From: Lateolabrax maculatus
Lineage: Eukaryota > Chordata > Actinopteri > Acropomatiformes > Lateolabracidae
Reading direction: 5' to 3'
Assembly (NCBI GenBank): GCA_031216445.1
Contig: CM062198.1
Coordinates: 1,550,001 to 1,614,000, forward strand
DNA length: 64,000 nucleotides
Under the pieces are notes generated by a model that saw only the letters and a program-made list of their open reading frames with translations, was not told where the DNA came from and searched no databases. Both the position numbers and the translations under genes were made by a program. Shown in pieces: positions 36,297-49,910 of the stretch; position 1 is the stretch's first letter, and every line of letters starts with the position of its first letter.

Positions 36297-36927
36297 TCTT
36301 CTGATCCCACATAGAACACAGTACACTTGCTCTGTACATTTTTTCAAGGCTCAGAAAGGAATTTCTTCTTTTCTTTCAGGCTTTGATAAAGGGTGTTCTC
36401 ATCATCTCAAGTTCATGTCACATTTTTCTTCCACTTTGGAATTGACAATTCCCCTGCACAGCTCTCCCTGCTGAACCCCACTGTTAGCCTGTGATCATGC
36501 AGACCATGTGTCTTCTCCGTTACACTTTTTATGGTTCACAGTCCACAGAGTCATTGACTTTTCTACCTGCCAACAACATGTTACATGTCTCCAGTAACCA
36601 CTATTAGTGACTATTACAGTGACATGGACAAGATCCCACACTGAATTCACACTTCAACTGTTACCAGTTCTGTTCACTGGGACACTTTACCAAGCCAGGA
36701 GCTGGTGATTGAACCTGGGTGTTTGAAAACCCTACTTCTACTACTACTACTTTGAAAATACAGTGTAGCACCTGAAAGAAATTTTAATGAAGTTTTTACT
36801 GTACGAAGAACAGGAGAAGCCTTACACCTTGTTCCCTTGTCTTTCATAAACCAGGAAGCTTGTTGCCAAGTGTGTGTTAAACACATATTTCACACACTCC
36901 ACACTCTGATTATTATTATGTTCTTAT

Positions 36928-37045
36928 GTTGCCTATCTACTGTATATACTGTGTACTGTACTGTATATACTACTGTATATACTGTGTACTGTACTGTATA
37001 TACTGTGTTGCCTATCTACTGTATATACTGTGTATATAGGCAAAT
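36928..37045. repeat. Minisatellite of CTACTGTATATACTGTGTACTG-like units
   Basis: Several imperfect tandem copies of a TACTGTATATACTGTGT unit, some including GCCTATC. Confidence 0.85.
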
Positions 37046-37578
37046 ATATATATACATGTATATACACACTCAAGATTTTTCAGTCAACGTGGGCTGTGCC
37101 AGAATGTTTCGAATGAATGAAATCCTTTCTTCAATGTTTGAGTCTTTATGTGTGAATGGGGCATAAAAGAAAGTGAAGCTGGAACTGTTTTTATAGAAGA
37201 AAAAAAAAGTCACACTAAGTTATAACATCGCTCCACGGTAAGTCACAAAATTTTCTTTAATATTCTTTTCTGTATGGGTCTCTCTGAAAATCCTTGAGGA
37301 GTCATAGTTGGTGTAAATCCCATAGTTTATTTTGTGCTCACTGTGCCTTGAGCCCCCTCTGCTGTCAAAATGAGAGAGCTCTGCCTTTTCCATTTACACT
37401 CTGCACAAGGTTTATTTATATGAGCTAGCTCTTTAGAACAATGCTTGGACTCAGGCCTTGCAGAGCGGAACCTGTACTGTCAAAGCAATGCACCACAACA
37501 CATACAATAGTGGCTGGAAATTCCCAATTAGTGTGTTCATGTGTAAATACCAGCCAGCTTTCAGTCTTGCAAAAGCAG

Positions 37579-37873
37579 TGGTGGAAGAAGTATTCAAATG
37601 ATTTACTTGTGTGAAATTTTGAAAGCAGTAATCAAGTATTGTAGAATCACATTTTAAATTTGGTAGTTAAGTCTATAAGAAGTATCATATTTTATATTCT
37701 GATCACATGTTGGTCAAAAAAATGTAGTATAATACAAAGTAAAATATTTGCCTCTGAAACAAAGTGGAGTAGAAGTGTAAACTAGTATTCAATAAAAATA
37801 CTCAAGTGAAGTACAAGTACTTCAAAATTGTACTTAAGTGCAGTACTTGAGTAAATGTACTTAGTTACAAAAA
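37579..37873. mobile_element. ACTTAAGTA-type non-autonomous element
   Basis: It opens GTGGTGGAAGAAGTATTCAA and closes AGTACTTGAGTAAATGTACTT, the hallmark ends of a very abundant small teleost DNA element; no coding capacity. Confidence 0.7.
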
Positions 37874-38999
37874 CGCATCAGGGAGGCGTCCAGGGAGTAT
37901 GTGAGTCTGCCTGGAAAGTGAAGCCTATGAGTTACATGATTAAGAAAGAACTGGGCTCATGCAGCAGTGAAAAGCATGATGTCACACCCCTTGATGGTAC
38001 TGCTGGTTCACATTAGCCTGTGCACACACTCACACGCTCACACACTCACACGCACACATATGTATACTCATAACCCTTTAGCTCACCACATGGAGTGTCC
38101 TCATTGATATTCATATTGGACTTTTAATGCTTGCAATCAATAGATGGGGAACATGCTTGGCTATATACAAGGTCCTCAGGGAGGGGTAATTTATGGTTCA
38201 AAAGTGGAGGCTGGATTGGAATTGGGGGCCACATTTAATGAAATCTGAAAAGAAAAACTTTGAAAATGTATTTCATTAAAAACTACTGGCAAAATGACAA
38301 AAAAATAAAAAGAATATTTCCAATACTATTACAGTGTCCTGACAGACAGACAGACAGATATTACAAGACTTTGTCTATAGTGAATCAGCCTTGAAAAGCT
38401 AAAGAATGTCAATGCAGCCATTGCACTTATAGGCCATACAAAACAGGCAGTGGGTTGTCAAATACTGTATTGTGCCTCTCAATCAAAAGGATGGACACTT
38501 GCTATTCCATACAATGTCATATAAGAACGGTTAAAAACAGCACAACATCTGTGTTACGTGAATCCGTTTAGAAGTTATGAGCCTTTTTGCAATAGGCCAC
38601 TCCTACTGCCACACACCTTTTTAGCCAGTTGGCATGAACACAAACTCACCCCTTCACACACACACACACTTGACCTCCTGATTTCTTACTTGACTTCATT
38701 ATAGCTTCCTAGGGTGAAAAAGGGTGGGGACATTTTTGTGGATCGACCAACCAACCAACCAACCAACAGAACGAGTTATAGAGCGGCTGGGCACAGCTAA
38801 AAACATCCATCATGGTGCATGTACAGCATGCAGCTTGTAAAGGCCTGGGTTGTTAGTGGTGTTAAATTGACATTAAGACGGAAGACTGTTCATTCTGTTG
38901 TCTACCACAAAGTAATCTAGGTTTTACCAAAGAAAAACTAATTATGTTTGACTTCACGTTTATCAAGAAAGCATGACACAATTCATTACATTACTCACA

Positions 39000-39200
39000 T
39001 TTATTTATTTATTTTTTTTATTTTATTTTATTTAACTTTATTTATCACCCAAGTGTGAAATTATTTCTCCGCATTTAACCCATCCAGTGGCACCTGTACG
39101 AACACACACATGCACATGCACAGGGTCACACAAAGAGACAGGTGCCATATTCACACTGGAGCGGTGGGCAGCAGTTCACAGCGCCCGGGGAGCAATTGCA
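39000..39200. repeat. Dispersed repeat (ATTTCTCCGCATTTAACCCATCC block)
   Basis: TTTATCACCCAAGTGTGAAAT, then CTCCGCATTTAACCCATCC and GGAGCGGTGGGCAGCAG, are familiar as an interspersed teleost repeat. One copy here. Confidence 0.5.
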
Positions 39201-39850
39201 TGATAAAAATATATTGTTATTATAAGACCATATATATGTCACCAAAACAATGTCATAATCAGTATAGAAAGACATTCTGATATTAGTACCAGAAAACGTC
39301 CCATTACAACAGTAACTTGTTCTGCTGCCCCAGAACTCCAGCTGTGACACAGCAGCAGGAATACTGTATATGTGTGGGTCTCTCTTTCTCATCTGAATCT
39401 GAGGTCATGTTCTAAAGTGGGGCTCTGTGTCAAATTCATAGACTGTATAAAAGAAGTGGACGTGGCCACTGTGATGTCACCCGTTGGTTTGTGAATGGCT
39501 GTTTTGAAGCCGCAAGTACACAAGGCCGCCAAGGTAAAGAATGCCTTGCTTTATTGTCTATTTTACATTAAATGTGACCATCATTTCCCAAATGAACATC
39601 CTGCTGTACTGAAGAAGACCTGAAACTAGCAACTGAGACCATAAACTCATTAGGAGATGTTTTTACTGAGGTAATAAATCAGGTGAGAAGTTGAGTCATT
39701 TTCTGATAGACTTCTGTACAATCTGACTTTTGCAGCCAGTGGAGTCGCCACCTGCTGGTCGTTAGAGAGAACGCAGGTGTAAGGCACTTCAGCATTGGCT
39801 TCACTTTTCAGACCTGGATGCTGCCGCTTGATCAAAATCAAATTTTATTT

Positions 39851-40738
39851 AGGGCTGTCAAATGAACGTGTTGATTTAGATTAATTACAAAACGATTGAC
39901 ACCTTAAAAACCTTAAGGCAAGTTAACTCATATAATATGTCATTATATCAGAGGCTCATAGCCTCTGAGAGCAGCGCTCTTTGAAAATTAAAAATTAAGG
40001 GAATTAACTGTGTAACCACAGTTAATTCCCTTAATTTTTATGGTCATCACTTAAAGCTGGAGTGCGGGATTTTGACATATAAATGAACGTCCGTTACCTT
40101 CAAGCCCTCACCAGACGAGTTCACACAGAGCTGATTAAACCTCTTAATGCCTGTAAGTCTCTCTGTGTTTCTATACCAGAGTTTTAAATATGTTGTCTGT
40201 GGCCACATTCCCACGCTGGAGCACCAGAAACCAATCTGTGGCTCCCAGGAGAAGCCACCCGCCGGACGGCGGGAAGTAACTCCAGAGCTGTCAGAGAAGT
40301 GCTGAGCCTATTAGACATATTTGGTTTTATTTTCGTTGGCCAACTGTTGTATTGAGTTTCAAACTGAGTATTTTTGTTGCTTCCTGGGATCATTGACAAA
40401 AGTTTCACCTTATGTTAAATATTAAAAAATAAATAAATAAATAAACTGTTACAGCCACATTTTAGGCTGTGATAAGTGATAGTCATATGTTCAATCATAA
40501 AAAAAAAACATGTATTTGGAAAAATGATTGGAAATAAAACAATTTATTGATTTGTAATGCTCTTTTAATATTTCTATTCAGTGTCTTAGTCATGTGCCAC
40601 AATAATGTCATTTTTTTTGTTGAAATATACTTATTTGGAGGCTTTTCCAAGCAAATCTTGATATATGCAATTAATCTGATTAATTAATCAGCATATTATG
40701 TATTTAATTAGCTAAAAATGTAATCGATTGACAGCCCT
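39851..40738 (+). mobile_element. AGGGCTGTC-type inverted-repeat element, copy 2 (full length)
   Basis: Both ends are present: AGGGCTGTCAAATGAAC at the left and ATCGATTGACAGCCCT at the right, about 888 nt. The interior matches 14043-14735 in the opposite orientation. It contains a perfect 22-bp hairpin. No transposase frame remains. Confidence 0.82.
39989..40040. repeat. Perfect 22-bp hairpin with 8-nt loop
   Basis: TAAAAATTAAGGGAATTAAC... at 39989-40010 pairs exactly with 40019-40040. It is internal to the AGGGCTGTC element. Confidence 0.92.
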
Positions 40739-41001
40739 AGTTTTAATACCTTCATTATTTAAATTTTGTGCAAACATGTTGCATATTCCTAAATGAGTGT
40801 GGCTTATCAAATTCCAGCAGAGAAAACACATTGCACTGAGAGTGGGGGGAACAGGGGGTTGGTAGGGGCTTGGCACCTAACACAGTATAGCTTTTGTCGT
40901 TTCTGTATCCTGGGAGATACCTGCCTTTTGGAAGGGATGACTCTCTGATCATGTGACTCAAGCACTCGAGCACTCAATCAGTATCAGTGTAGGATGAAGA
41001 C

Positions 41002-41420
41002 CTAGCCTGGAAACCAGACGAATCTGCACAGACGAATAATTTGCTCGGGCATATACGTCTGGCCCCTTTCCCATTCAAACTGATTTCTCTGCAGTTTTAT
41101 TGGGCTAACCAATCACAAGCGTTTATGACTGACAAAGAGGAGCGCCGTTCAGGTACCTTTGTAAATATCCAAAATAGCGCTGCCAATATGGAACGTTCAG
41201 CGGCCAGTTGCAGTGGCAGTATTAAACGGACTGGATGGTAAAGTTTCTCTAAAAGAAGAACAAACAACTGCACTTAAACTTTATGTTGATAAAAAATATG
41301 TGTTTGCCAAACTTCCGACAGGACGTAACTTCCGACAGGACGGCGTTTTGTTGCTCTGATTGGTTGTCTCCGTCTGTCCCTTTGGAAATCAAAAATGAAC
41401 TGACAGGTTCCAGACTAATA
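41002..41420. mobile_element. Terminal-inverted-repeat element, copy 2
   Basis: CTAGCCTGGAAACCAGACGA at the left; the interior shares TTTCTCTAAAAGAAGAAC and TTGCTCTGATTGGTTGTCTC with copy 3 at 57283-57654. The right end GGTTCCAGACTAAT is present, but the outermost CAGGCTAG is lost. Confidence 0.8.
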
Positions 41421-43339
41421 CAAGTAACATTACATGCGTCCTGGCATTGAATGGGGCACAGGGCACAGTAGGATCCGCAGACTTTAATCAAGAGCTGCTG
41501 CTATCTTGTTTCCACACTGTAATGGCGGTAATATCACCAACTTCCACCTGGCTTTAAAACAGGAGCGAGTTAGTTATAAAAAGTAGCCCTCTGCCACTCC
41601 TGGTAGAAACAGGATATGTGAACAGTGCTCACATCACACACACACATTTGTCTCACACACACTTTCCCACAGTATGGAGGGATGATTCCTGCTGGAGTCA
41701 CAGCAGCGACAGCGGAGGTGGACTGAAGCACAGCCCAGTGTAAATATTTGTGTTTGTGTGTGAGGACAATAGCTAGCAGGGTGGGGTAGGGACAGGATAT
41801 GAAGTGTGTATTGTGAGTTGGGAGCTGATTTGTGTGAACAATGTGTACGCTGTCTGCTCATCAGGAGGAAGCTCTCCAACTACTCTGATTCCAAAAAAAG
41901 ATCCTGAAACTATTGTGGCTCAAAGGTCAGAGTGTGGGTGTGAAAGCGTCCGGCCGACCATCTCGTCCCTGCAGGCAGGTCGAAGAGAAAAAGAGGCTCT
42001 CGACATGGCTAAGGTAAAAGGTCAGTCTTGTACTGCGGTGGGAGCCAAAGAAGGGCTGGGCCTGGAATTAAAAATGGACTTGAGAGACAGCCAAGTTTCC
42101 ACAATCTGTGGCTGAATGTGAACGGAGGGTGTTTTCAGTAAAATAGAGCAGATGTCGAGGCTGGGGAACAACTGTTTAGTTCCATCACCTACAATAACAA
42201 CCGAGGATCCGCTGCCATCACTGTTTGCAACCAGATCTGCTGGGAGCTGCCATCTGAGCCTCCACTGAGTGCACTATAGGAAAGGTGCTCAGCCTGTTAA
42301 GCCTCACAACGCTCATTATTGGCAGTTAATTAAGAGTTTTGCATTGACCATTAAAGGTTAATTGTGGGTGGGATATAAGACTCTTTGTGCTGGTGTTTTT
42401 AATAAATCAGATTAGTATTTGGCATATGCCATTTCTGTTTTTTGTGTGCATGTAAATTTTTGGTACGGATCCTACTCAGAACTGAGGACCCAGAGCTGTA
42501 TTGGTCATAGTTTACTTGGTTAAGTTTGCCTTTTTTGTCTTGCCTGTTTTCAGATTAAAAATTTTGGACTTTGCTCTGAATGTATCTTCTTTGTGTCATG
42601 CTTGTGTGTTTCTGCCTGTTCTGTGCCCGGACCGATACAACAACTAGTAAAAATACTAGACCTGACTGTTGGCTATAGCATGGATAGGAATAACACACTA
42701 CATTTTGTTCTCCAAGCAACCTACTTTATTTTAATATTATGACTTTCTCAAAACAAGCTTTTTTTTCACTTAGTCACATTCACATCTAAGAATCCAAGTC
42801 AAATTAAACTAGAACTACTGGCTTGCGTTGTATGCTTCCACCAACCAGTCAAGTTGCAGTTTACATCTATGTCTGTCCAGACTCCTATAGTATATGAGGT
42901 GAAGACTTTGAAGGAATTTAATAAAAAAGGTATAGGTGTATTTTCTGGTGAAATGGAAGTTCACTATATTGACATGTATGATTCCAGTAAATAATTTCCA
43001 ATGTGAAACATGCTGTCTTCACTGAGAGCCTATTTTTACAGGAGTTTAAGTTCATGAAGAGAAACAGATTCCTTGTATGTGTCCACATGCTCAGCCAGTA
43101 AAGCTGATTCTGATAGAACACAAAGTTCACACACAGTAAACGAAGCCTTGAATCTGGATGTTGCTGCTACAAGCAACAAATTCTAAGACGTGGCCACGTC
43201 ACATCTTCAACCGGCAGCACAGAAGATCTAAACACCAGCGAGGTTTCAAGGTGGATGAAGATTAGTGTCACCAAGTCACTATACAACTTAAATATGGTCC
43301 CAATCTCCCCTGTCGTTGAACATTGGCCAGAAAAGTGGC

Positions 43340-43600
43340 TTTAAAAAACATTATGATGTCACAGTGAGGGTGACCAAAGGTCACCACCTTTTGGATATAA
43401 AATGCCATCACTTCATCATTTTATCCTATTAGACATTTGTGTGAAATGTTGTAATAATTAGCGTATGAATTCTTGATTTGTTTCATGAAAGTGTTTCATG
43501 AGGTCACAATGACCTGGACCTTTGACCTTGAGCATCAAATTCAGTTCATAATTGAGTCCAAGTGGACGTTTTTGCTTTCGCTGGTGTGGAGGCATTCAAA
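43340..43600. repeat. Dispersed repeat (GGTCACAATGACCTGGACCTTTGACC block)
   Basis: AATGACCTGGACCTTTGACC and TTGAGTCCAAGTGGAC resemble a widely dispersed vertebrate/fish repeat. Single copy here. Confidence 0.5.
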
Positions 43601-43612
43601 TCTGATTGCTAA

Positions 43613-43666
43613 AATGGAATGAATTTAGACACCAAAATTCTTCAATTCTGGTGTCTAAATTCCATT
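43613..43666. repeat. Near-perfect inverted repeat
   Basis: AATGGAATGAATTTAGACAC at the left arm and GTGTCTAAATTCCATT at the right arm, with a 4-nt asymmetry and about a 14-nt loop. Confidence 0.88.
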
Positions 43667-44624
43667 TACAAAAATTCAAACTTGAACATCCAAGGATAAA
43701 CACTTAAGCCTAAATGGAATCAATCCGACATTGTGTCAGTCATATGATCCAAGCATTTCTTTTGCTTAAAATACAGAGGAGGACATCTGTGGTAGCCTGA
43801 AAGTTTGAATTTGTCATCTTGAATATTGTTTAACCAATCCAGTTTGACCTGAATAAAATTTTAGATTAGACTTTGAGTTTACTAGTAGGTGTTCTGCTAC
43901 TTATAATATTCAAAAATATTATGGATATTACTGACTTCCACAGAGACAGCAATGAACCAACATGTAGAGGCTAAGGCCCCCAAAATGGTCTCGACAATAT
44001 TATGTTGAAGGTTTTTGTAAATTAAATAATGAAATCATTGTGTGAATGTCATATTGTTCAGTGACTGTAAGAAAAATGAAAGCAAAAAGCCAAATAGAAC
44101 TAAGATGTAGGGCTACTCAGTCATTTCAAATACTGACAGATCTAAATTAAACATGTTACAATTCAATAAAAAAATCCAAAATTAGCATCAGCATCACTGC
44201 ATTAATACTCTAAAAAAATACTAATTTGAAGTACAATAACATTACAGTAGTGTTACATGACATTCTGTTTTTCTTTGGAAGTGTGTGTAAGGTACCCTGT
44301 TTCACAGCAATAGCATTTAGCATTTAATCTGACAAACCCATCAATAATGCACACAGGATCAGTTTGCTCTTCTCAGGTTACTACAACACACCTGGAAACC
44401 TAATGTGCTAGCCCCAACCCTAAACCTGGTAAACAGGAAGGTCATCCACCTTGCATAGTGCCAAACAATAAAAGTAAGAGCCACATTAAACTACTTGAAC
44501 ACGGTTAAAGTTATACTGAATAACCCAGAACACTGTATGTATCCAAAGGGGGGAGGGTTCTATTCCTGTCAAGAACTGCTCCCACCAACAAAGAACAGCT
44601 GGCAGCCAGACCAGGTCAGCATAT

Positions 44625-44628
<4 letters not shown>

Positions 44629-44671
<43 letters not shown>
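44629..44671. repeat. (TG)n microsatellite
   Basis: About 21 TG units. Confidence 0.95.
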
Positions 44672-44674
<3 letters not shown>

Positions 44675-44679
44675 CTGCT

Positions 44680-47550
44680 CTGTCCACTGGCAGCTTTCTA
44701 ACCCCCCCTCAGAGACTGGTGTCATCAGCGATGCGGGGATGGGAGCTCCCATGGGGAAAAGAATAGGCGAGCGTTTCCCTCCTGTGGCAGGAAATGGGCG
44801 AAACCTTGCCTGAAATTATGACTCCAGCATTTTGTCATGTGAAGGAAGCCACTCCTGATAGCACAGGCTATAGGTTTCCTGTTGTGGGCCAACAGTGTTG
44901 GCTCCTCCTGGTGCTGTCAGGGAGGCTGAAAAATGCTGTGTCAAGAATCTCTGAGAGCCTTTCAGCTTTGTTTCATGATACAAAAAGGCTGAATTTACAA
45001 GCTGTAATGAACAATTTATTTGTCACTTGCAGTCGAACTTTAGTTTTGGTCTGTTTGTCATTTATTATGTGACCCAAAGAAAAACCTCACTTTTACTTTA
45101 TTGTTTTTTAAGTAAATGATCTTATAGTATTTTTTTAATTTACCAGACAAACCTTCTATTGCACAATAGTTAAACCATTTTAATGAAAGGCATGATGAAA
45201 GCTGAAAGGTGATTTTAACATTTCATTAGCTTTCATTAAATATTAAAAAAGGAAAATGGTGGTTGATGTGAAAATTGAATTGGAAAATCCATATTGATCT
45301 GAGCATGGTTTCTGAACATGTTACATGTGGAGACTTATCTCCACAACCTTCATGTTCAGAAACAAGTCTCTCCACTTACTTCCTATTTACTATATAGTGC
45401 ACTTTATTTACTCCACTTTATCTGAGGTCTGTATTCCGAGTGTGAGTTTTATTCACTATACACTTCCCTCAGAAATCCTGTATTGGGACAGAAACAAAAC
45501 AATCCCACAATGCAATGAGATAGATGCAAAAGTGACAGCCCTGCGACATTACACCTGTTAGTGATCAGGCAAAATAACGATGATTCATAGCTGCTCACTA
45601 TAGAGTGAACTTTAGTGTCTCAGTGTCTATTATATGGGGAGTAGTAAATGAATGAACGATTAAGAGTGACACAAAAAACTTGTGGCACAATTATTGAATC
45701 CACTAACTGATGTAGCCGATCTATCGACCAGGTGTGTTAAACCATAAGCACATTGTCTGCTTTACACCAGGTTTGAATTTCTAAAACATACCCTTTGCAA
45801 ATAACTACACATGGTTATCAACATTAGAAATTCAAAACCAAAAGCCTATGTGTTTGTTAAACACTGCCATTGAAATACCACATCAATTATCAGTCACCCG
45901 CACCCGGAATGCACATGGGAACACACATGTAACCAGTTGGAGCTTGAACATTGTAAATAAGACTCAGGTTTGCTCTTTGGTGTGCACAACAATGGAGAGA
46001 GAGTTAGAGGAAGACGGGGTGGACTGTAATAACAATAAACAGTATTTTGTTTACAGTACAATACAGTCACTATGTTCCTGTCATCTCCAGTGACAGTAAA
46101 GTAATTGTATCTGATACTATTATAGTACGAGTATGAGTATTGAGAAAAAACACATCGTAAAATTTGTGTTCAGAGTTTATATTCACAGCGTGCAGACTAG
46201 ATAATAGTGTTATATACTTGGCCTATCAGTGTGCAGCTGGCATGTGGAAAGAGCTATTAATTTGTTGTTTGGTGTGAAGTAGAGATGCAAAAATATTTTT
46301 TTTAGAAGAGCTTCTGCAAAAGATATAAAAGATGTAAGTTGGTTTTTTTTTGTGTATATCAAGGTTCAAGGTGTTTTCGGCCCTAATTTCAGAAATTGTG
46401 TTATAGCGATAGTAAAAAACTGTAAGACACAACCCTGGACTTGTGAGTTTCTCAGATTGTTATACAGTCTGTCTATAAATCAATCTATATATATAATCAA
46501 ACTTAGACAGGTTGACCATCTTCACTGAAAAATCACATGTCCCCTGCACTCAAGGCATCCATTTCGTTATTACTCTCTGTATCTCTTTATCCTCCGATTC
46601 AGTCATTTTTCTTTCTCTGTCTGTTTTACATAATGCTCTATGATTATTGACTGATCGGTGCTGCACTTGTTGATTTTGTGGCATTTATTCCTTATTCCTC
46701 CATTTATTCCTTATTTAATTTGAATTTTTATGTATTTTTAATTCTTCATTTGGAAGAGGCCCAGTGTGTAAGCCTTCCATTTTTCGATCTCTCCTGTCAT
46801 GCCTATGCTGTTTGAATAAATTAATTTAGTAAGTTAATCAGAATTTATCATTAGAAAATAACTTGGCAAACACTATTCAGATATCAGATGTCATATCAGG
46901 GATACCTTAACTGTGTTATAAAAGGATTCAGCTCAGATCCAACTTCAAATGCTGCACAGAGGACATCCCTATATAATACATTTCATTAAAAGAGGATTTG
47001 GGTTCTGTGAGATTAACACAACCCAGATTGTATGACGGCTTTTCTCCAGAAGTGTGACCTGGGTTGAACTGGAGAACACAGGAAGCTGCTCAGTGTACTG
47101 TGATGTGTGGGCAAAACCAATGCTGCATTCCTGTAATGTGCTATGAGAGCTAGCGACAGGTCACAAGACAACATAAGAAGGTTGTTTGATTACAGAGTTG
47201 GTGATGTGAGGGGTAAAAACACTGTACACTGAAAATATAACACTGTATCCATACTGTGAAAGCTGCTTTGATTCTTATTATTCAACCTGAACATGCCCCC
47301 TCTAGGTCAAATCATACACGACATTCATGTTGCTTAACACAGTTTAGATATTACCCTTAGACTCACTCTATAAATGCTTAGAGCAGCTCAAACAGCTGGA
47401 TCAATTACATTTCCTTTGATTAAATAAAGAGTAGAAGAAAGGATGAAAGTTGGTGCTCAGCTTGATTCCAGAGCGATAAAGACGAAAACCTAAGTTAGAA
47501 ATCTTTATCAGACTCAGCTCTGAGCGTCAGCAGCCGCATCAGGGCAGCAA
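44680..47550. other. Intergenic; no gene recognised
   Basis: A block at 45375-45640 has partner motifs CTATATAGTGCACTTTATTTA and CTCACTATAGAGTGAAC suggestive of a small inverted element. Otherwise AT-rich with no supportable feature. Confidence 0.45.
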
Positions 47551-47559
47551 ATGAATCAG

Positions 47560-48105
47560 CATCATAATCTCCAACAAAGGTCCAATGTCCAAACCACATC
47601 TACAGAAACTCATTCAGGCCTCATTTCCAGCAGGGTGGACGACTGTCAGGCACACTGGTCTGGTTAGACAACTTCAGCACTTTCAGAACCCTGCTGCCAG
47701 AGTTTTAACAAGAACCCAGATGACCAAGCCCATTAGTCCTGTTCTTACATCTGACTACATACTGACTTCCAGTTACTTATAGAATAGATTTGAAATTGTT
47801 GCTGCTAGTAGCTGGTAACTGGTAACATGGAACCAACTTCCTGATGATCTCAAACATGCCCCAACCTCTTTCTATCTTCAGTGTTCCAGTTGCAGGGCCT
47901 TGGTGTACACCTTTTTCCACAGAGAGCATTTTGAATTGTCACATTAACACTGACTCTGTCCTGTCCCAGCGAACCAGCATGCACAATACCAGGACCCTGA
48001 AACTAAAGCAGATAAATGGAATTCAGGCATCAGTCATTTTATTATTTACATTTGTGCTTTTCCTACTGTGACATGTCAGAATGTCGGCTGTAAAAAAAGA
48101 ACATC
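47560..48105 (+). mobile_element. Degraded LINE RT C-terminus plus 3' end, copy B
   Basis: Fragments such as QNPAARVLTRTQMTKPISPVL correspond to the L2-like IQNAAARVLTG...HI-PIL segment, followed by AGCATGCACAATACCAGGACC and CTTTTCCTACTGTG, shared with 33890-34050. Many stops. Confidence 0.65.
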
Positions 48106-48669
48106 AATGACCTTGGAATGTAAATAGATCACGGCCTACATACTGTCAGCGTACCAACCATTCATATTCAGGCTGGTTAATGTCTGTGCAGGCAGTGAAA
48201 TGCAAATGACAACTACCTGGAAAACAAGGCTTCTGTGTGTTTGACTAAAAGACCCAACAACACCAAGGACCACACAAGGCAAATAGTACGTGTGACACTT
48301 CACTGATTCTGCAGAGAGGTCAAAGGTCGGGTTAGCTACAGAGGAGCTGCCAGAGCTGGTCTGGATTCAGCATGTTGCTCAACATCACTTCAGCTGCTAA
48401 TTGCTGACAAAGGACGAGAGAAAAGACCCTCTAACACAGAGAACCACCAGAATATGTCCACTTACTAATTAGTTGATCATTAGTTTCAGAAAATATAACA
48501 AAATACCTGTTATTTTCCAGAGTCCAAGGGGATGTCTTTAAATGTATCGTTCCTTTCAATTAAATCCCAAAGATATTCAATTCACATGATATAAAACAGA
48601 GAAATGCAATAAATGTGAAAAGCTGAAACCAACAAATGTTACAACTAATGAGTTAATCAAGCAGGGCGG

Positions 48670-49096
48670 TCAAAAGTGCTGGAGAAGGGACTATGATGCA
48701 GTACAGTATTGTACTGGAGTACAATACTCTATTTCAGAGGAAAGAATTGTACTTTTTACTCTACTACCTTTATTTGACAAATATAGTTACTAGTTACATT
48801 ACTGATGAAGATTTTAGACACAGAACCTATAATAAACATTTAAAATATGATGTGTTGTTAAAACTACCCAGCAGCTCCACCCGACATGCTACTACACTGA
48901 AATGCTTCTAACACATAAATACATTAGTAATAATAATCCAATATCTAACAACACTCTCAGGAACACATTTCCTGAAGAATGAGTACTTCTACTTTTAATG
49001 ATTTATTTACATTTTGCTGGTGATACTGCTGTACTTGTGATGGAGTACCTTTAAACTGTGGTATATTTAAGTAAACCACCTTCTTCCACCACAGCA
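48670..49096. mobile_element. ACTTAAGTA-type non-autonomous element (reverse orientation)
   Basis: It ends TTTAAGTAAACCACCTTCTTCCACCAC, the reverse complement of the GTGGTGGAAGAAG end at 37579; the left part carries GTACTGGAGTACAATACTC and GTACTTTTTACTCTACTAC. Confidence 0.65.
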
Positions 49097-49304
49097 AGAT
49101 GCAACAAAGTCACTGAGTTTTAGCTTGTGTGCCCCAAGATCATCGTTGTTGTAAGAAGTCAGTTAATGGTTTTATTATAAAATAAGGAAAACGACCCACT
49201 CTATCGTTTCTTATTCACACCTAGTTACCTCGTCATAATCCAGTGAAGTCAGTTTGAAGGGATTTAGCAGGAGAACAAGACAAAACTTTCTTCCTATCAT
49301 TTTG

Positions 49305-49560
49305 TCTTAAAGGGTTGGTTCACCCAAACTACAAAAACATACACACTTTCTCTCTTCCCTCTCGTGGTAGCCAGCCATGCAGGTAGTTTCCATCCCATTT
49401 GTCCAGCTTTTAAGATGTCCGCCTCTGAACATCCACATCAATACAGTGGAGGTGAATCAACAGCTGTGAATAGTTTGTATCAGAGCCGACAGTGTTTTCT
49501 GTGGATTACCAAGGGACACCCCCAAAATCTTTTATTAAATTAACATTTTGTGCTCACAAG
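49305..49560. repeat. Dispersed GGTTGGTTCACCCAAACTACAAAAACA-type repeat
   Basis: AAAGGGTTGGTTCACCCAAA, TCTCTCTTCCCTCTCGTGGTA and AAGATGTCCGCCTCTGAAC resemble an abundant teleost element. One copy here. Confidence 0.5.
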
Positions 49561-49611
49561 ATTAAAAAATAGAATATTTGTATTGTGTATTCAAGAAATG
49601 TTGCTGATTCA

Positions 49612-49910
49612 TTTTTGGTATCACATTCTAATAAGGCACCCTTGTATGACGATTTTATTAGCGTTAAGTCCATTATTTATTAGGCTTCATACATCAGTTA
49701 TAAGACATTATGAAGACCGTTGGGGTTGCCAGGTTGTAAATAATCCCTTGGCCTATTCATTTGTACTTGATGAACTAAAGGGCAAACAGGATGTTTCAAA
49801 CCTTTCACCTTGTTAGCTTATAACTCATCTTCAAAGCATCATTTTACTAACCATTAATAGTCATGTTACATCTTATAAAACCATTTATACAGGGAGTCTT
49901 CTTAGAAAGT
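49612..49910. mobile_element. MITE-like element with CATTCTAATAAGGC / TCTTAGAAAGTG ends
   Basis: The left CACATTCTAATAAGGCACCC and right GGGAGTCTTCTTAGAAAGTG are imperfect inverted copies, with TTATAA-rich internal inverted motifs as in the element at 2376-2612. Confidence 0.55.
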
